Shown here: piece after piece, positions 35,626-44,157 of the stretch
Numbering within the stretch: position 1 is the first letter of the stretch
Layout: every line of letters begins with the position of its first letter
Assembly: GCF_014651715.1 (NCBI RefSeq)
Contig: NZ_BMXK01000011.1
Span: 101,162-165,161, forward strand
Source: Zhihengliuella salsuginis
GTDB taxonomy: Bacteria > Actinomycetota > Actinomycetes > Actinomycetales > Micrococcaceae
Length of the DNA: 64,000 nucleotides
Reading direction: 5' to 3'
Made by a program: the position numbers and the translations under genes
Notes under the pieces: model-generated
The model's input: the letters and a program-made list of their open reading frames with translations, nothing else
The model's database searches: none
Told to the model about the DNA's origin: nothing

Positions 35626-36258
35626 GGTGCGTGTTTTCCCTTCGCGTGGATGCCGTCGTGCAGGCCGCCGTCCTTCGACGGACCGCGCCATGTTCCGACG
35701 GGCCCGAGCTGGGACGCCGGGAGATCAACTGTAGCCGACTATCCACAGATTTATTCACAGGCCGTGGATAACTTCGGGTCTGGCGAAGGGTGGGTCCGAG
35801 GTTGTCCCCAGGAGGGGTTGCATCGTTGTCATTCCGGGGATGGATCGGTTCCCTGGCGACGCCTCCGCGTCGTCCGTGACACGCCCGGTCGTCCACAGCT
35901 GTGGATAGCGAGTTCACACGTTGTGGACTTCCGCGCGAATCTGCCTCTGACATCGTCCAACGGCGAGCTCCGAGGCCGTTCGGAAGGACTGTGCCGGACG
36001 CCACTGGTCTTCCCATTTGACTGATTGTGCGGTAATCCCCTACCGTTGTTTAGTCCTGTGTGTCCGCTTTTGATGGATCCTGAGACCGTGATTACCGTGC
36101 AGATCTGCTGTTCAGATCGGCGCCCGCCCCCGTCTGGGGCAGGTTGGAATCCCCGGCGAGGAGTTCGAGAGCGGCACTTGAATATCGAGCGTCAGCCTGT
36201 TCTTCCCCCTGTAGCAACGGGTTAAGGCGCATCAAATGATCGTCTTGGAGTTACTACT
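35626..36258. other. dnaA-rpmH divergent intergenic region
   Basis: A 633-bp non-coding region. Near dnaA it carries DnaA-type boxes CTATCCACA 35739-35747, TTATTCACA 35751-35759, CGTGGATAA 35763-35771, TCGTCCACA 35889-35897 and TGTGGATAG 35900-35908. The last two flank a short palindrome, CCACAGCTGTGG. These could autoregulate dnaA or form part of the origin. The rpmH side holds the promoter listed separately and a long untranslated leader. Open frames here lack gene character. Confidence 0.7.
36017..36046 (+). promoter_or_regulatory. Promoter for rpmH-rnpA
   Basis: TTGACT (36017-36022) and TACCGT (36041-36046) are spaced by 18 bases and fit the sigma-70-type consensus. Transcription would begin near 36053, giving a leader of about 205 bases before rpmH. 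Confidence 0.6.
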
Positions 36259-36396
36259 GTGAGCAAGCGGACTTTTCAGCCGAATAACCGCCGTCGTGCC
36301 AAGAAGCACGGCTTCCGTCTTCGTATGCGCACCCGCGCCGGCCGCGCCATCATGGCTGCCCGCCGCACCAAGGGCCGCAGCGAACTTTCTGCCTAA
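36259..36396 (+). CDS. rpmH: 50S ribosomal protein L34
   Basis: A 45-aa protein: [19 protein letters not shown] and [20 protein letters not shown] are the near-invariant L34 sequence. GTG start with TTGGAG about 8 bases upstream. It is followed by rnpA after 62 bases, the universal rpmH-rnpA order beside dnaA. It is part of the large ribosomal subunit. Confidence 0.98.
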   Translation: MSKRTFQPNNRRRAKKHGFRLRMRTRAGRAIMAARRTKGRSELSA

Positions 36397-36458
36397 ATAG
36401 CAGCAGTCCTCGTCGTGAGCACCCAGTTGTTCCCTGCCAGCAGATAGGCATCAACGCC

Positions 36459-36848
36459 ATGTTGCCGAAGGTGCACCGGGTGCGTTCCGCGAAGGACTAC
36501 TCGAACACTGTACGTTCCGGCGCCCGCACTGGGCGCCGGAACGTCGTGCTATATGCACGCTTTCGGGATTCGGTTCCGAGCCGCTTCGGCTTCATCGTGT
36601 CCAAGGCCGTTGGGAACGCGGTGCGCCGCAATCTCGTTAAACGGAGACTACGCGCGGTCAGCGCGTCTCTCCTCGAGGAGTTTCCCAACGGGTACGACGT
36701 CGTCATGCGGGCTCTGCCCGTCGCGGCCTCGGCCTCCTGGGACGAGCTGAATGCGGAAGTACACTCCCTGATGCGATCGGCCACCCGGGCCGCGCATCAA
36801 AAGCATCGCCGGCGCGATCCGGCAGAGATGGACGGCGACGGTGACTGA
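36459..36848 (+). CDS. rnpA: Ribonuclease P protein component
   Basis: The 129-aa protein subunit of RNase P, which trims the 5' ends of tRNA precursors with the catalytic RNA. It has the N-terminal HRVRSAKDYS, GFIVSKAVGNAVRRNLVKRR with the RNR signature, and a basic C-terminus. ATG start. The 3' end overlaps the yidD GTG by 8 bases, coupling the two. Confidence 0.97.
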   Translation: MLPKVHRVRSAKDYSNTVRSGARTGRRNVVLYARFRDSVPSRFGFIVSKAVGNAVRRNLVKRRLRAVSASLLEEFPNGYDVVMRALPVAASASWDELNAEVHSLMRSATRAAHQKHRRRDPAEMDGDGD

Positions 36849-37215
36849 GGCACGAACCCAGCGCGACGCCGTCGTACCCTTCATCGTGGACATCCCGCGG
36901 AACCTGATCATCGGGTTCCTGCTGGGCTACCGCAAACTGATCTCACCCATCTATGGTGACGTCTGCAAGTACTTCCCGAGTTGTTCGGCGTACGCCCTCG
37001 AGGCTGTGACCGTGCACGGTGCGGTCAAGGGCGTCTACCTGGCCACGAAGCGCGTCTTCCGATGCAATCCGTTCAGTCACGGAGGGATCGACCAGGTCCC
37101 CGACGGGCGGCGGATTTGGCCGGAGGGGAAGCTGCCCAAGATCATGGTGATGAATCATCCGCCGATTCCCGCGGACGAGGACGAGGACGCCGCGAACGCG
37201 GCACGAGGAGCATAG
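36841..37215 (+). CDS. yidD: Membrane protein insertion efficiency factor YidD
   Basis: A 124-aa small membrane-associated protein. The YidD core (about residues 20-95) shows YRKLISPIYGDVCKYFPSCS, YALEAVTVHGAVKGVYLA and CNPFSHGGIDQVPD, the family's conserved Cys/Pro pattern. It aids YidC-dependent insertion. Slightly longer than the usual 70-90 aa because of an acidic C-terminal tail (DEDEDAANAARGA). It overlaps rnpA and precedes yidC by 6 bases. Confidence 0.95.
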   Translation: MTEARTQRDAVVPFIVDIPRNLIIGFLLGYRKLISPIYGDVCKYFPSCSAYALEAVTVHGAVKGVYLATKRVFRCNPFSHGGIDQVPDGRRIWPEGKLPKIMVMNHPPIPADEDEDAANAARGA

Positions 37216-37221
37216 CGAGTA

Positions 37222-38187
37222 ATGGGATTCTTTGACACGATCTTGTGGCCGTTCCAGTTTGTCGTCACGTGGATCTTGCGCATATGCCACGAGATCCTGA
37301 CCGCGATCGGCCTGAACGAGACCTCCGGTTGGAACTGGACGCTGTCCATCGTCCTGCTGGTGCTGCTCATTCGCGCCGCGCTCATCCCGGTCTTCGTCAA
37401 GCAGATCAAGGCGCAGCGGGCCATGCAGGCACTGCAGCCCGACCTGCGCAAGCTCCAGGCCAAGTACAAGGGCAAGAAGGACCAGCTGTCGCAGCAGGCC
37501 ATGCTGGCCGAGCAGCGCGAGCTCTTCAAGCGCCACAAGACGAACCCGCTCTCGTCGTGCCTGCCGCTGCTGATCCAGATGCCGTTCTTCTTCGCGCTGT
37601 TCCACTCGCTGAACAACGCCCGCGGCGCCTCGGAGAACGAAGAGGGCATCGGCCAGCTGACGGTCACCCAGACCCACCACTTCGCCGATTCGTCGATCTT
37701 CGGTGCCGGACTCTCCGATACCTTCCTCGGCACCTTCAATTCGGGATCGCCCCAGATCAGCGTCATCCTGATCTCGGTCGTCATGATCCTCGCGATGGTT
37801 GCTTCGCAGTTCATCACGCAGAAGCAGATCATGACCAAGAACATGACCAAGGAGGCCCTCGAGGGTCCCTTCATGCAGCAGCAGAAGATGATGCTCTACA
37901 TCCTGCCGCTCGTCTTCGGCATCGGCGGCATCAACTTCCCGATCGGTGTGCTGATCTACTGGACGGCCACCAACCTCTGGACTCTGGGCCAGCAGTACTG
38001 GATCATCCGCAACAACCCCACGCCGGGGTCCCAAGCCGAGCGCGAACTGAACGAACGCCGTGCCGCCAAGGGGCTGCCGCCGATCCACGAAAAGAAGAAG
38101 AAGGCTGAGGAGGAGACTCCCGAGGAGCCGGAGCTACCCAAGGTGCAGCGCTCGCAGCCGCAGCGCAAGAACCGCAGGAAGAAGTAG
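37222..38187 (+). CDS. yidC: Membrane protein insertase YidC
   Basis: A 321-aa Oxa1/YidC insertase. It has five or six TM helices: an N-terminal helix near 10-28, one near 35-60 carrying the hydrophilic-groove Arg in LLIRAALIPVFVKQIKAQRA, a cytoplasmic coiled hairpin, CLPLLIQMPFFFALFHSL, and two C-terminal helices ending at PIGVLIYWTATNLWTLGQQY. A basic C-terminal tail (RSQPQRKNRRKK) may contact ribosomes. It lacks the large periplasmic domain of E. coli YidC, as normal for Gram-positives. Confidence 0.97.
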   Translation: MGFFDTILWPFQFVVTWILRICHEILTAIGLNETSGWNWTLSIVLLVLLIRAALIPVFVKQIKAQRAMQALQPDLRKLQAKYKGKKDQLSQQAMLAEQRELFKRHKTNPLSSCLPLLIQMPFFFALFHSLNNARGASENEEGIGQLTVTQTHHFADSSIFGAGLSDTFLGTFNSGSPQISVILISVVMILAMVASQFITQKQIMTKNMTKEALEGPFMQQQKMMLYILPLVFGIGGINFPIGVLIYWTATNLWTLGQQYWIIRNNPTPGSQAERELNERRAAKGLPPIHEKKKKAEEETPEEPELPKVQRSQPQRKNRRKK

Positions 38188-38189
38188 CC

Positions 38190-38711
38190 ATGACCGACAC
38201 CCAGGACGCAGCCGAAGTCACCGAGGTCGAGGAGAGCGCCCCTGCGCGCCCCGAAGAAGAAGGCGACATCGCCGCCGACTACCTCGAGGAGCTGCTGGAT
38301 ATCGCGGACATCGACGGGGACATCGACATCGAGGTCCGCAGCGGTCGCACCTACATCTCCATCGTGCAGGAAGAGGGGGACGAGTCCGCGCTGCGTGAAC
38401 TGATCGGGCACGACGGAGACGGACTGGACGCCCTGCAGGAGTTGACGCGCCTGGCGGTCCTGACGCAGACCGGCAACCGTTCGCGGCTGATCCTGGACAT
38501 CCTCGACTATCGGAAGGGCCGCTCTGCGCAGCTCAAGAAGATCGCGGAGGATGCGGCCGAGCGTGCCCGGGACTCGGGGGAGAACATCCCTCTGGAGGCC
38601 ATGAGCGCGTACGAGCGCAAGCAGGTGCACGACTTCATCGCCGAGCTCGGCCTGCACAGCGAATCCGATGGTGAAGGCTCCCGTCGCCACGTTGTGGTTT
38701 CGGCGGCATAA
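38190..38711 (+). CDS. jag: Jag/SpoIIIJ-associated RNA-binding protein (KH and R3H)
   Basis: A 173-aa cytosolic protein. It has an acidic N-terminus, a KH-type domain (about residues 28-105, with IGHDGDGLDALQELTRLAV), and a C-terminal R3H domain (about 110-170) with LEAMSAYERKQVHDFI, which includes the Arg-x3-His motif. Jag/KhpB-type proteins bind RNA and affect cell elongation in other bacteria. It begins 2 bases after the yidC stop and is followed by a strong terminator. Confidence 0.95.
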   Translation: MTDTQDAAEVTEVEESAPARPEEEGDIAADYLEELLDIADIDGDIDIEVRSGRTYISIVQEEGDESALRELIGHDGDGLDALQELTRLAVLTQTGNRSRLILDILDYRKGRSAQLKKIAEDAAERARDSGENIPLEAMSAYERKQVHDFIAELGLHSESDGEGSRRHVVVSAA

Positions 38712-38726
38712 CTCGCCGCACTCTGG

Positions 38727-38757
38727 TCGGGCTGCCCTGCAGGGCAGCCCGATTTTT
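38727..38757 (+). terminator. Terminator after jag
   Basis: A perfect 26-nt palindrome (38727-38752) built on GGGCTGCCCTG|CAGGGCAGCCC is followed by TTTTTG. It separates the rpmH-to-jag block from rsmG, which starts 50 bases later. Confidence 0.9.
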
Positions 38758-38806
38758 GAATTCAACCTCCGGGCCGAAGCCCGTCGAGTGTCCGGAAGGG
38801 GCAGAA

Positions 38807-39451
38807 GTGGAAGAGCACGCGTTGACGGAAACGGACCGGGGGGCCGCGCTGGAGGTCTTTGGCGACCGGCTTGGGCTGGCGGAACGCTACGTGGGGCACC
38901 TCGCCACATCCGGCATTGAGAGAGGGCTCCTGGGCCCCCGCGAGGTCCCCCGACTCTGGAGTCGGCACGTTCTCAATTGCGCCGTCGCTGCAGATCTGAT
39001 TCCGGAAGGTTCCACCGTTGCAGACGTGGGCAGCGGAGCAGGGCTACCCGGACTGACCTTCGCTATCGCCCGCCCGGATCTGGACATCACCTTGATCGAG
39101 CCCCTCGAACGACGCTGCATCTGGCTGGGTGAAGTCATCGAGGACCTCGACCTCGACAACGTTCGCGTTCTCCGCGGTCGGTCCGAGCAGTTCTTCGACG
39201 ACGTCGACGTCGACGTCGTCACAGCTCGGGCGGTGTCCGCGCTGAGCAAACTGGCGAACATCACGTTGCCGTTGCTGCACGGCACCGGACAGCTGCTCGC
39301 GCTCAAAGGTCGCAGTGCCGCCGAGGAAATCGAGAAGGCGCAGAAGGCGCTGCGCAAGAACGGCGCCACGGCTACCGAGATCCTGACGGCGGGCGCGGAT
39401 ACACTGGAGGAACCGACAACGGTGGTCCGCATCCGCGTTGGCTCCGCTTGA
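38807..39451 (+). CDS. rsmG: 16S rRNA (guanine(527)-N7)-methyltransferase RsmG
   Basis: A 214-aa SAM-dependent methyltransferase that modifies G527 in helix 18 of 16S rRNA. The Rossmann SAM site is ADVGSGAGLPGLTFAIA (about residues 70-86), followed by LIEPLERRCIWL, the RGRSEQFF strand and TARAVSALSKL. I chose GTG 38807 because GGAAGGGG lies just upstream; an upstream TTG in frame overlaps the terminator of jag and is rejected. The order jag-rsmG-parA is conserved across bacteria. Confidence 0.95.
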   Translation: MEEHALTETDRGAALEVFGDRLGLAERYVGHLATSGIERGLLGPREVPRLWSRHVLNCAVAADLIPEGSTVADVGSGAGLPGLTFAIARPDLDITLIEPLERRCIWLGEVIEDLDLDNVRVLRGRSEQFFDDVDVDVVTARAVSALSKLANITLPLLHGTGQLLALKGRSAAEEIEKAQKALRKNGATATEILTAGADTLEEPTTVVRIRVGSA

Positions 39452-39509
39452 AACGATAGTCTGTACCAGTGATGATTTTCTGCAGCTCGACCCAGGGGAG
39501 TTCGCCGCG

Positions 39510-40661
39510 GTGAGCCGTACGGGTCGGCGAATGCCTTCGCTCGCTTCGCTCTTCGCATCGGGTAAGCCTGATCCGAAGCGTGAGGTAGAAGTAGAACCAG
39601 AGCAGAGACTTGCGACTGAACGAGTGGACGTTCAGACACAACCGATACAGGTTGCGAAGTTGTCATCGAACACTGTTTCACGTGAAACGCATTCGGAAGC
39701 CGGCGATTCAGGGGCGATCGTTCCGGTTCACCAACAACTAGAGGCACGGGTTCGGAACATTATGGACACCATGGACGACAGCACCCCGTTGGCTAGCCAG
39801 CTGGTCAACGAGAACATGCGCCGTGAGCGGCTCAAAGGGCGGGGCCTGCCGAAGCCGGACAATACGCGCTACTTCACCATCAGCAATCAGAAGGGCGGCG
39901 TCGGCAAGACGACCACGACGGTCAATGTCGCGGCCGCCCTCGCTCAGGCCGGCCTGAATGTCCTCGTTGTCGACATTGATCCGCAAGGCAATGCCTCGAC
40001 CGCGCTGGGGATCGAGCACCATTCCGAGATCGACAGCATCTACGATGTCCTGATCAACGATCTTCCCCTGCAGGACGTGGTGGCACCGTGCCCCGATCTC
40101 GAACACCTGGTTGTCGCACCGGCGACAATTGATCTTGCGGGCGCCGAGATCGAGCTTGTTTCGCTGGTCGCGAGGGAGCAGCGGCTGCGGCGCGCTCTGG
40201 ATCAGTATTCCAAGTACCGCGACGACCAGGGCATGGAACGCCTCGATTACGTGTTCATCGATTGCCCACCAAGCCTCGGCCTCCTCACAGTCAACGCATT
40301 CGTCGCAGCCCGGGAAGTCCTCATTCCCATCCAGTGCGAGTACTATGCGCTTGAGGGTCTCAGCCAGCTTCTGAAGAACATCGAGATGATCCAGAAGCAC
40401 CTGAATGCTGATCTGGTTGTCTCAACGATCCTATTGACAATGTACGACGGCCGTACCAATCTCGCAGCACAGGTTGCCCAGGAAGTGCGCGACCACTTCC
40501 CCCACGAGGTCCTGGAAGCAGTGATTCCGCGTAGCGTCCGCATTTCTGAGGCGCCGAGCTATCAGCAGTCGGTCATCACTTATGACCGCAGTTCTACTGG
40601 AGCACTGTCCTACATGGAGGCGTCAACGGAAATTGCCGACAGGGGCGTTGCCGAAAAGTAG
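39510..40661 (+). CDS. parA: Chromosome-partitioning ATPase ParA (Soj)
   Basis: A 383-aa P-loop ATPase that with ParB-parS segregates origins. The core (about residues 120-375) has the deviant Walker A QKGGVGKTTTTVNVAA, VVDIDPQGNAST, the Walker B FIDCPPSLGLLT and VNAFVAAREVLIPIQCEYYA. The N-terminal about 115 residues form a disordered extension; a parS site is encoded within it as TVSRET. I chose GTG 39510 (VSRTGRRMPSLASL) because GGGGAG is 9 bases upstream. A later ATG (MDTMDDSTPL) would give a more typical length. A hairpin terminator follows; parB is 2 kb away. Confidence 0.95.
   Translation: MSRTGRRMPSLASLFASGKPDPKREVEVEPEQRLATERVDVQTQPIQVAKLSSNTVSRETHSEAGDSGAIVPVHQQLEARVRNIMDTMDDSTPLASQLVNENMRRERLKGRGLPKPDNTRYFTISNQKGGVGKTTTTVNVAAALAQAGLNVLVVDIDPQGNASTALGIEHHSEIDSIYDVLINDLPLQDVVAPCPDLEHLVVAPATIDLAGAEIELVSLVAREQRLRRALDQYSKYRDDQGMERLDYVFIDCPPSLGLLTVNAFVAAREVLIPIQCEYYALEGLSQLLKNIEMIQKHLNADLVVSTILLTMYDGRTNLAAQVAQEVRDHFPHEVLEAVIPRSVRISEAPSYQQSVITYDRSSTGALSYMEASTEIADRGVAEK
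39674..39689. promoter_or_regulatory. parS site 1 (inside parA)
   Basis: TGTTTCACGTGAAACG, a 15/16 match to the universal parS TGTTTCACGTGAAACA. It lies in the coding sequence of the ParA N-terminal extension. Confidence 0.95.
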
Positions 40662-40706
40662 ACGGGTAGTCCGTCCGTCACGCAGCGGATCTACCGATCA
40701 TTGCCC

Positions 40707-40745
40707 AAGGGGGCCCGAAGCCATCAGCTTCGGGCCCCCTTCTCG
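40707..40745 (+). terminator. Terminator after parA
   Basis: AAGGGGGCCCGAAGC (40707-40721) pairs perfectly with GCTTCGGGCCCCCTT (40727-40741) around the loop CATCA, followed by CTCG. This separates parA from parB transcription. Confidence 0.88.
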
Positions 40746-40783
40746 TTCGAACCGGGCTTGTTCAGACAGCAACGGCCGACAAG

Positions 40784-40799
40784 CGTTTCACGTGAAACA
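40784..40799. promoter_or_regulatory. parS site 2
   Basis: CGTTTCACGTGAAACA, a 15/16 match to parS, in the parA-parB gap. Confidence 0.95.
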
Positions 40800-40934
40800 T
40801 GACCGGAGCCTTATCGGGCAGCCAACCTGGATCGCGTCGGGCGAACCTAGGCACTCTTGTGTCGCACTGTGCGTATCGACCGTTTCATCGCAGCGTCAGA
40901 TAGTGGAAGAGCTGTCGGTACGCCTTCAGGGGCC

Positions 40935-40950
40935 TGTTTCACGTGAAACA
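40935..40950. promoter_or_regulatory. parS site 3 (perfect consensus)
   Basis: TGTTTCACGTGAAACA, identical to the universal parS, in the parA-parB gap. Confidence 0.97.
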
Positions 40951-41150
40951 ACGTGGATTCAGGTCCACATTCGACGCCGGGTTGGGCTACGTGTGGCTCG
41001 GATCTGGCAGCCATCGGCGAGGGAGTGTCAGACTGGCCCTATCTCGAAGTGCCAGGCTGTGCGGCCCCTTCTTCTTCTATGCACTCGAATCCTTCGCCGG
41101 CCTCTCGGATTGAACCGTCTGTTCCCGAGGTTCTTGTGGAAGTACTTGTG

Positions 41151-41166
41151 TGTTTCACGTGAAACG
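41151..41166. promoter_or_regulatory. parS site 4
   Basis: TGTTTCACGTGAAACG, a 15/16 match to parS. Confidence 0.95.
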
Positions 41167-41388
41167 GGACCGCGGAGCCTGCATCCCACTTGTGTGGTGC
41201 GAAATCTCCATCCGTCGTGATTGCATGTCTCTCACACAACGTCGGGCTCCCTGGGCAGGTGTGCGTCACCGGTCAGGGCTAGCCGCAGGTTCAGTGCTAC
41301 TGCTGAAGCGAGACATCCACAGGCGCGTTCCATTGACGGTGGCGTTCCGACTGTATTCGCAGAGACGAGGGTGAGATTTCTGATCGTC

Positions 41389-41404
41389 CGTTTCACGTGA
41401 AACG
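41389..41404. promoter_or_regulatory. parS site 5
   Basis: CGTTTCACGTGAAACG, a perfectly symmetric variant with the GTTTCAC/GTGAAAC core intact. Confidence 0.95.
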
Positions 41405-41805
41405 GAGCGAGTGCTGATGGCTAAAACTGAGTTCTCGCGCTTGAAAACGTGCGCGGAAGGAGTCCGTGGTCTTTCGATGGCCAATTATGGTGCAGTTTCC
41501 TGGTTCTCAATAAAAGCATTCCACGACTCCTCGGCGTCGTCCCTCGGGTGGCCTCCCTGCCAGAGGGACAGAATGGAAAGATCCAACCCGCGACTCGGAG
41601 GCTGGATCATCCGTCGGCTCATCTTCTCCAGGAAGCACGATCAGCAATCGGCGCTTCTGCTAGTGGGCCCAATGCGTGATGGGTCGCGGATAGTGCGTTC
41701 CGGGTGCCGACGGGTTCCGTGTTCGATGATCGGCGGATGCCAGTGGGTTGGACTGGTGCGGGCGCACACTGCGGGAGAGAGATCAAGGGGCGGTGATCTC
41801 CCGAT

Positions 41806-41821
41806 TGCTTCACGTGAAACG
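41806..41821. promoter_or_regulatory. parS-like site 6 (degenerate)
   Basis: TGCTTCACGTGAAACG: the left arm carries a T-to-C change within GTTTCAC, so binding by ParB may be weaker. Confidence 0.75.
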
Positions 41822-42117
41822 AACCTGCGGTAGCGGGTAACTTGCAGCACAGTGCCTCCGGCAAATGTGCATGGCCGATACCGCTCAGGGGGCGACCGTG
41901 CGTGGGAACACCTGCCGGTCTTCGCCAGCGTACTCTGCTGAAGTAGCTGCCAGGAATTATGAGCAGTCTGAAACTGTAAAGCGGATCATCCGATTGTATT
42001 CTGCTGATCCGGGAGTTCGTGCGTTCAGCTGGACCACGTCAGGTAATGGGTCGGTAATCCAAGGCAGGTCCTGATGTCCCTTCAAGCAGCAGGCTTGCGC
42101 GGGGCAGGGAATGGCGT

Positions 42118-42133
42118 CGTTTCACGTGAAACA
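42118..42133. promoter_or_regulatory. parS site 7
   Basis: CGTTTCACGTGAAACA, a 15/16 match to parS, directly followed by CGTGAAG, a partial half-site. Confidence 0.95.
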
Positions 42134-42247
42134 CGTGAAGTTCCGTAGGTGCACCTGATCGCCAATCTAGAAGTCAAAGAAGCGAGACAGACGGGATGGG
42201 CAGCCGCTGGCGTCGACTCGGTGATCACGTCGACTCGTGATCGTCGG

Positions 42248-42263
42248 CGTTTCACGTGAAACA
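42248..42263. promoter_or_regulatory. parS site 8
   Basis: CGTTTCACGTGAAACA, a 15/16 match, only 114 bp after site 7 and in the same local context (ACACGT follows both). Confidence 0.95.
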
Positions 42264-42540
42264 CGTCAGCTCGAGACCCGTGTGGAGGGTACGCGAGTCG
42301 CCAGCGCGGGGCAGGGCGGAATGCAGGGGGGGCGCCCCTCGGTTCTCTGAGACCCTCTGGCGCGCCTGTGCCGCGTTGGCCGATCGGGATTCAAGCGGTC
42401 ACGTGAGGAGTCAAAGATGCAAGAAATCAGCGAACGGTGGCTGGGAACGAACGAGTTCTCCCTCAACTGCGATCCGGCGACATGTTGGAATCGAGTGACA
42501 ATTGATCTTGCGAACTGCCCTTGTGCCCGATTCCTTCGGT

Positions 42541-42556
42541 GGTTTCACGTGAAACA
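42541..42556. promoter_or_regulatory. parS site 9
   Basis: GGTTTCACGTGAAACA, core intact. It lies 125 bp upstream of the parB ATG, so it may also influence parB expression. Confidence 0.95.
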
Positions 42557-42680
42557 GCGAACTCGACACCTTGGGCGATTGGCGGTGCCTGACCGTCAAT
42601 GTCAGGTTGGCCGAGTAGGATTGCAGTCAGTTTGATGAGGCGCTGTGGGTCGAGGCGCCGGAAACGCCGAGAGGGAAAAC

Positions 42681-44138
42681 ATGGCAGAGAAGCGTCGTGG
42701 CTTGGGCCGCGGTTTGGGTGCACTAATCTCCAGCTCGCCAGCTGCGGGACCTGATGAGGAAGAGTCGGCGCCGGACGTATTGAGCGGCACCGCCAACGAA
42801 CAGAAGGCTACGACGACGGACACCAAGCCCAAAAGGCCGGCTGCGGGTGGTTCGAAGACATCCACCAACAGAGGATCCGCTGCGTCCGCTTCGGATACAC
42901 CAGCGACCGCACAACGGGCCCCTGAGGCGTCCGCGGGCGGGCGGCAGGGGACTGACTCGCCAAAGACCTCCGGAGCTCCTCAGAAGGCGCCTGACAGGCC
43001 CGGGGGGAGTGCTACTGGGAACAGCAGGAAGCCGGCCTCAAAGGGCACAGGTTCAACAACACCGCGAACTAAGGCCCGCCCCGTCGACATGTTCTTCACG
43101 CCCGGCAGAAGCGCAGACGACGACGGCACCGCACAGTCAAAGGTGGCCGCTGAGCCCAAGGCTCAGGTCCGAAACGCAAAGCGTCCGCAGATGCCGGACG
43201 TTATCGGCCAGGCGCGCACGCGGTCCGCCACGTCGGCCCCCGATGTTTCGGATGCCGACCCGACCGGTGATGGATCCCCGACCCCGGACGCGGATACATC
43301 GGCTCCGTCTCTTGTGCCCGTGCCCGGGGCCACGTTTGCCGAACTCTCGGTCAAGGAGATCCACCCCAACCGGAAACAGCCGCGCCAGGTCTTCGACCAG
43401 GAGGACATGGACGAGCTGGTCCACTCCATCAAGGAGATCGGCCTGCTGCAGCCGATCGTCGTCCGACCGTCCACGGAGGTCGGCGAGGGGACCTACGAAT
43501 TGGTCATGGGTGAGCGGCGCTGGCGCGCCACCCAGCAGGCTGGTCTCGAGACGATACCTGCGATCGTCCGCAAAACCACGGACGAGGACCTGCTCCGGGA
43601 CGCCCTCCTCGAGAACCTCCACCGTTCAGAGCTGAATCCGTTGGAGGAAGCCGCGGCCTACCAGCAGTTGCTGGATGAGTTCGGATGCACCCAGGAGGAG
43701 CTCTCCGCACGCATCGGTCGGTCGCGTCCGCAGATCTCCAACACCATCCGACTGATGAAGCTTCCGGCCCTCGTCCAACGTCGGGTGGCGGCTGGTGTGC
43801 TCAGCCAAGGTCATGCTCGTGCGCTCCTGGCGCTCAGCGATCCCGCGGAAATCGAACGGTTGGCGCAGCGCATCGTTGCAGAGGGCCTCTCCGTACGAGC
43901 CACGGAGGAGGCAGTGGCGATGAACGAGGGGGTCGAGAAGAAGCGTCGGGAGACGAAGCCGCGCAGTACAGCACGCCATGAGCGCCTGGACTATCTGGCC
44001 AACTCCCTCTCGGACCGCCTCGACACCAGTGTGAAGATCTCCCTTGGTGCCAAGAAGGGGCGTGTCGCGATCGAGTTCGCAAGCGTAGACGACCTCAACC
44101 GAATCATGGGCCTGATCTCCCCGGACGGTGACAAGTAG
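42681..44138 (+). CDS. parB: Chromosome-partitioning protein ParB (Spo0J)
   Basis: A 485-aa parS-binding CTPase clamp. The N-terminus [19 protein letters not shown] is the ParA-stimulating motif. A disordered Pro/Ser/Thr/Gly-rich linker of about 200 residues follows. The CTP-binding domain has [14 protein letters not shown], the GERRWRA motif and [15 protein letters not shown] helix-turn-helix (about 355-385) contains [18 protein letters not shown], and a C-terminal dimerisation domain ends the protein. The linker makes it clearly longer than typical ParB (about 280-380 aa). The ATG at 42681 has GAGAGGG upstream; an earlier in-frame start lacks support. Confidence 0.97.
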   Translation: MAEKRRGLGRGLGALISSSPAAGPDEEESAPDVLSGTANEQKATTTDTKPKRPAAGGSKTSTNRGSAASASDTPATAQRAPEASAGGRQGTDSPKTSGAPQKAPDRPGGSATGNSRKPASKGTGSTTPRTKARPVDMFFTPGRSADDDGTAQSKVAAEPKAQVRNAKRPQMPDVIGQARTRSATSAPDVSDADPTGDGSPTPDADTSAPSLVPVPGATFAELSVKEIHPNRKQPRQVFDQEDMDELVHSIKEIGLLQPIVVRPSTEVGEGTYELVMGERRWRATQQAGLETIPAIVRKTTDEDLLRDALLENLHRSELNPLEEAAAYQQLLDEFGCTQEELSARIGRSRPQISNTIRLMKLPALVQRRVAAGVLSQGHARALLALSDPAEIERLAQRIVAEGLSVRATEEAVAMNEGVEKKRRETKPRSTARHERLDYLANSLSDRLDTSVKISLGAKKGRVAIEFASVDDLNRIMGLISPDGDK

Positions 44139-44157
44139 TCCCCGATACCCCACGACG

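Larger units (their letters stand above)
40662..42680. other. 2-kb parA-parB gap with eight parS sites
   Basis: No convincing gene. Short open frames occur on both strands but lack ribosome-binding sites with good spacing and any recognisable protein family. Base composition looks less GC-rich than the neighbouring genes. It holds the parA terminator and eight parS or parS-like sites (40784, 40935, 41151, 41389, 41806, 42118, 42248, 42541). parA and parB are usually adjacent, so this spacer is unusual. The parB promoter should lie at its right end. It may be a centromere-like array that replaced or invaded coding DNA. Confidence 0.75.

Noticed and set aside
34039..36024. 661-codon + strand frame antisense to dnaA
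   Set aside because: Shadow of dnaA running into the DnaA-box region; low-complexity composition.
36025..36225. 66-codon + strand frame in the rpmH leader
   Set aside because: No ribosome-binding site; overlaps the rpmH promoter -10 element.
41411..41833. 140-codon + strand frame in the parA-parB gap
   Set aside because: Starts next to a parS site with no proper ribosome-binding site; composition and sequence match no family. Overlapping small frames on both strands look equally random.
40784..42556. Repeated 16-mers in the parA-parB gap considered as a CRISPR array
   Set aside because: The repeats are the parS palindrome, spacing is irregular (114-417 bp), and there are no cas genes.
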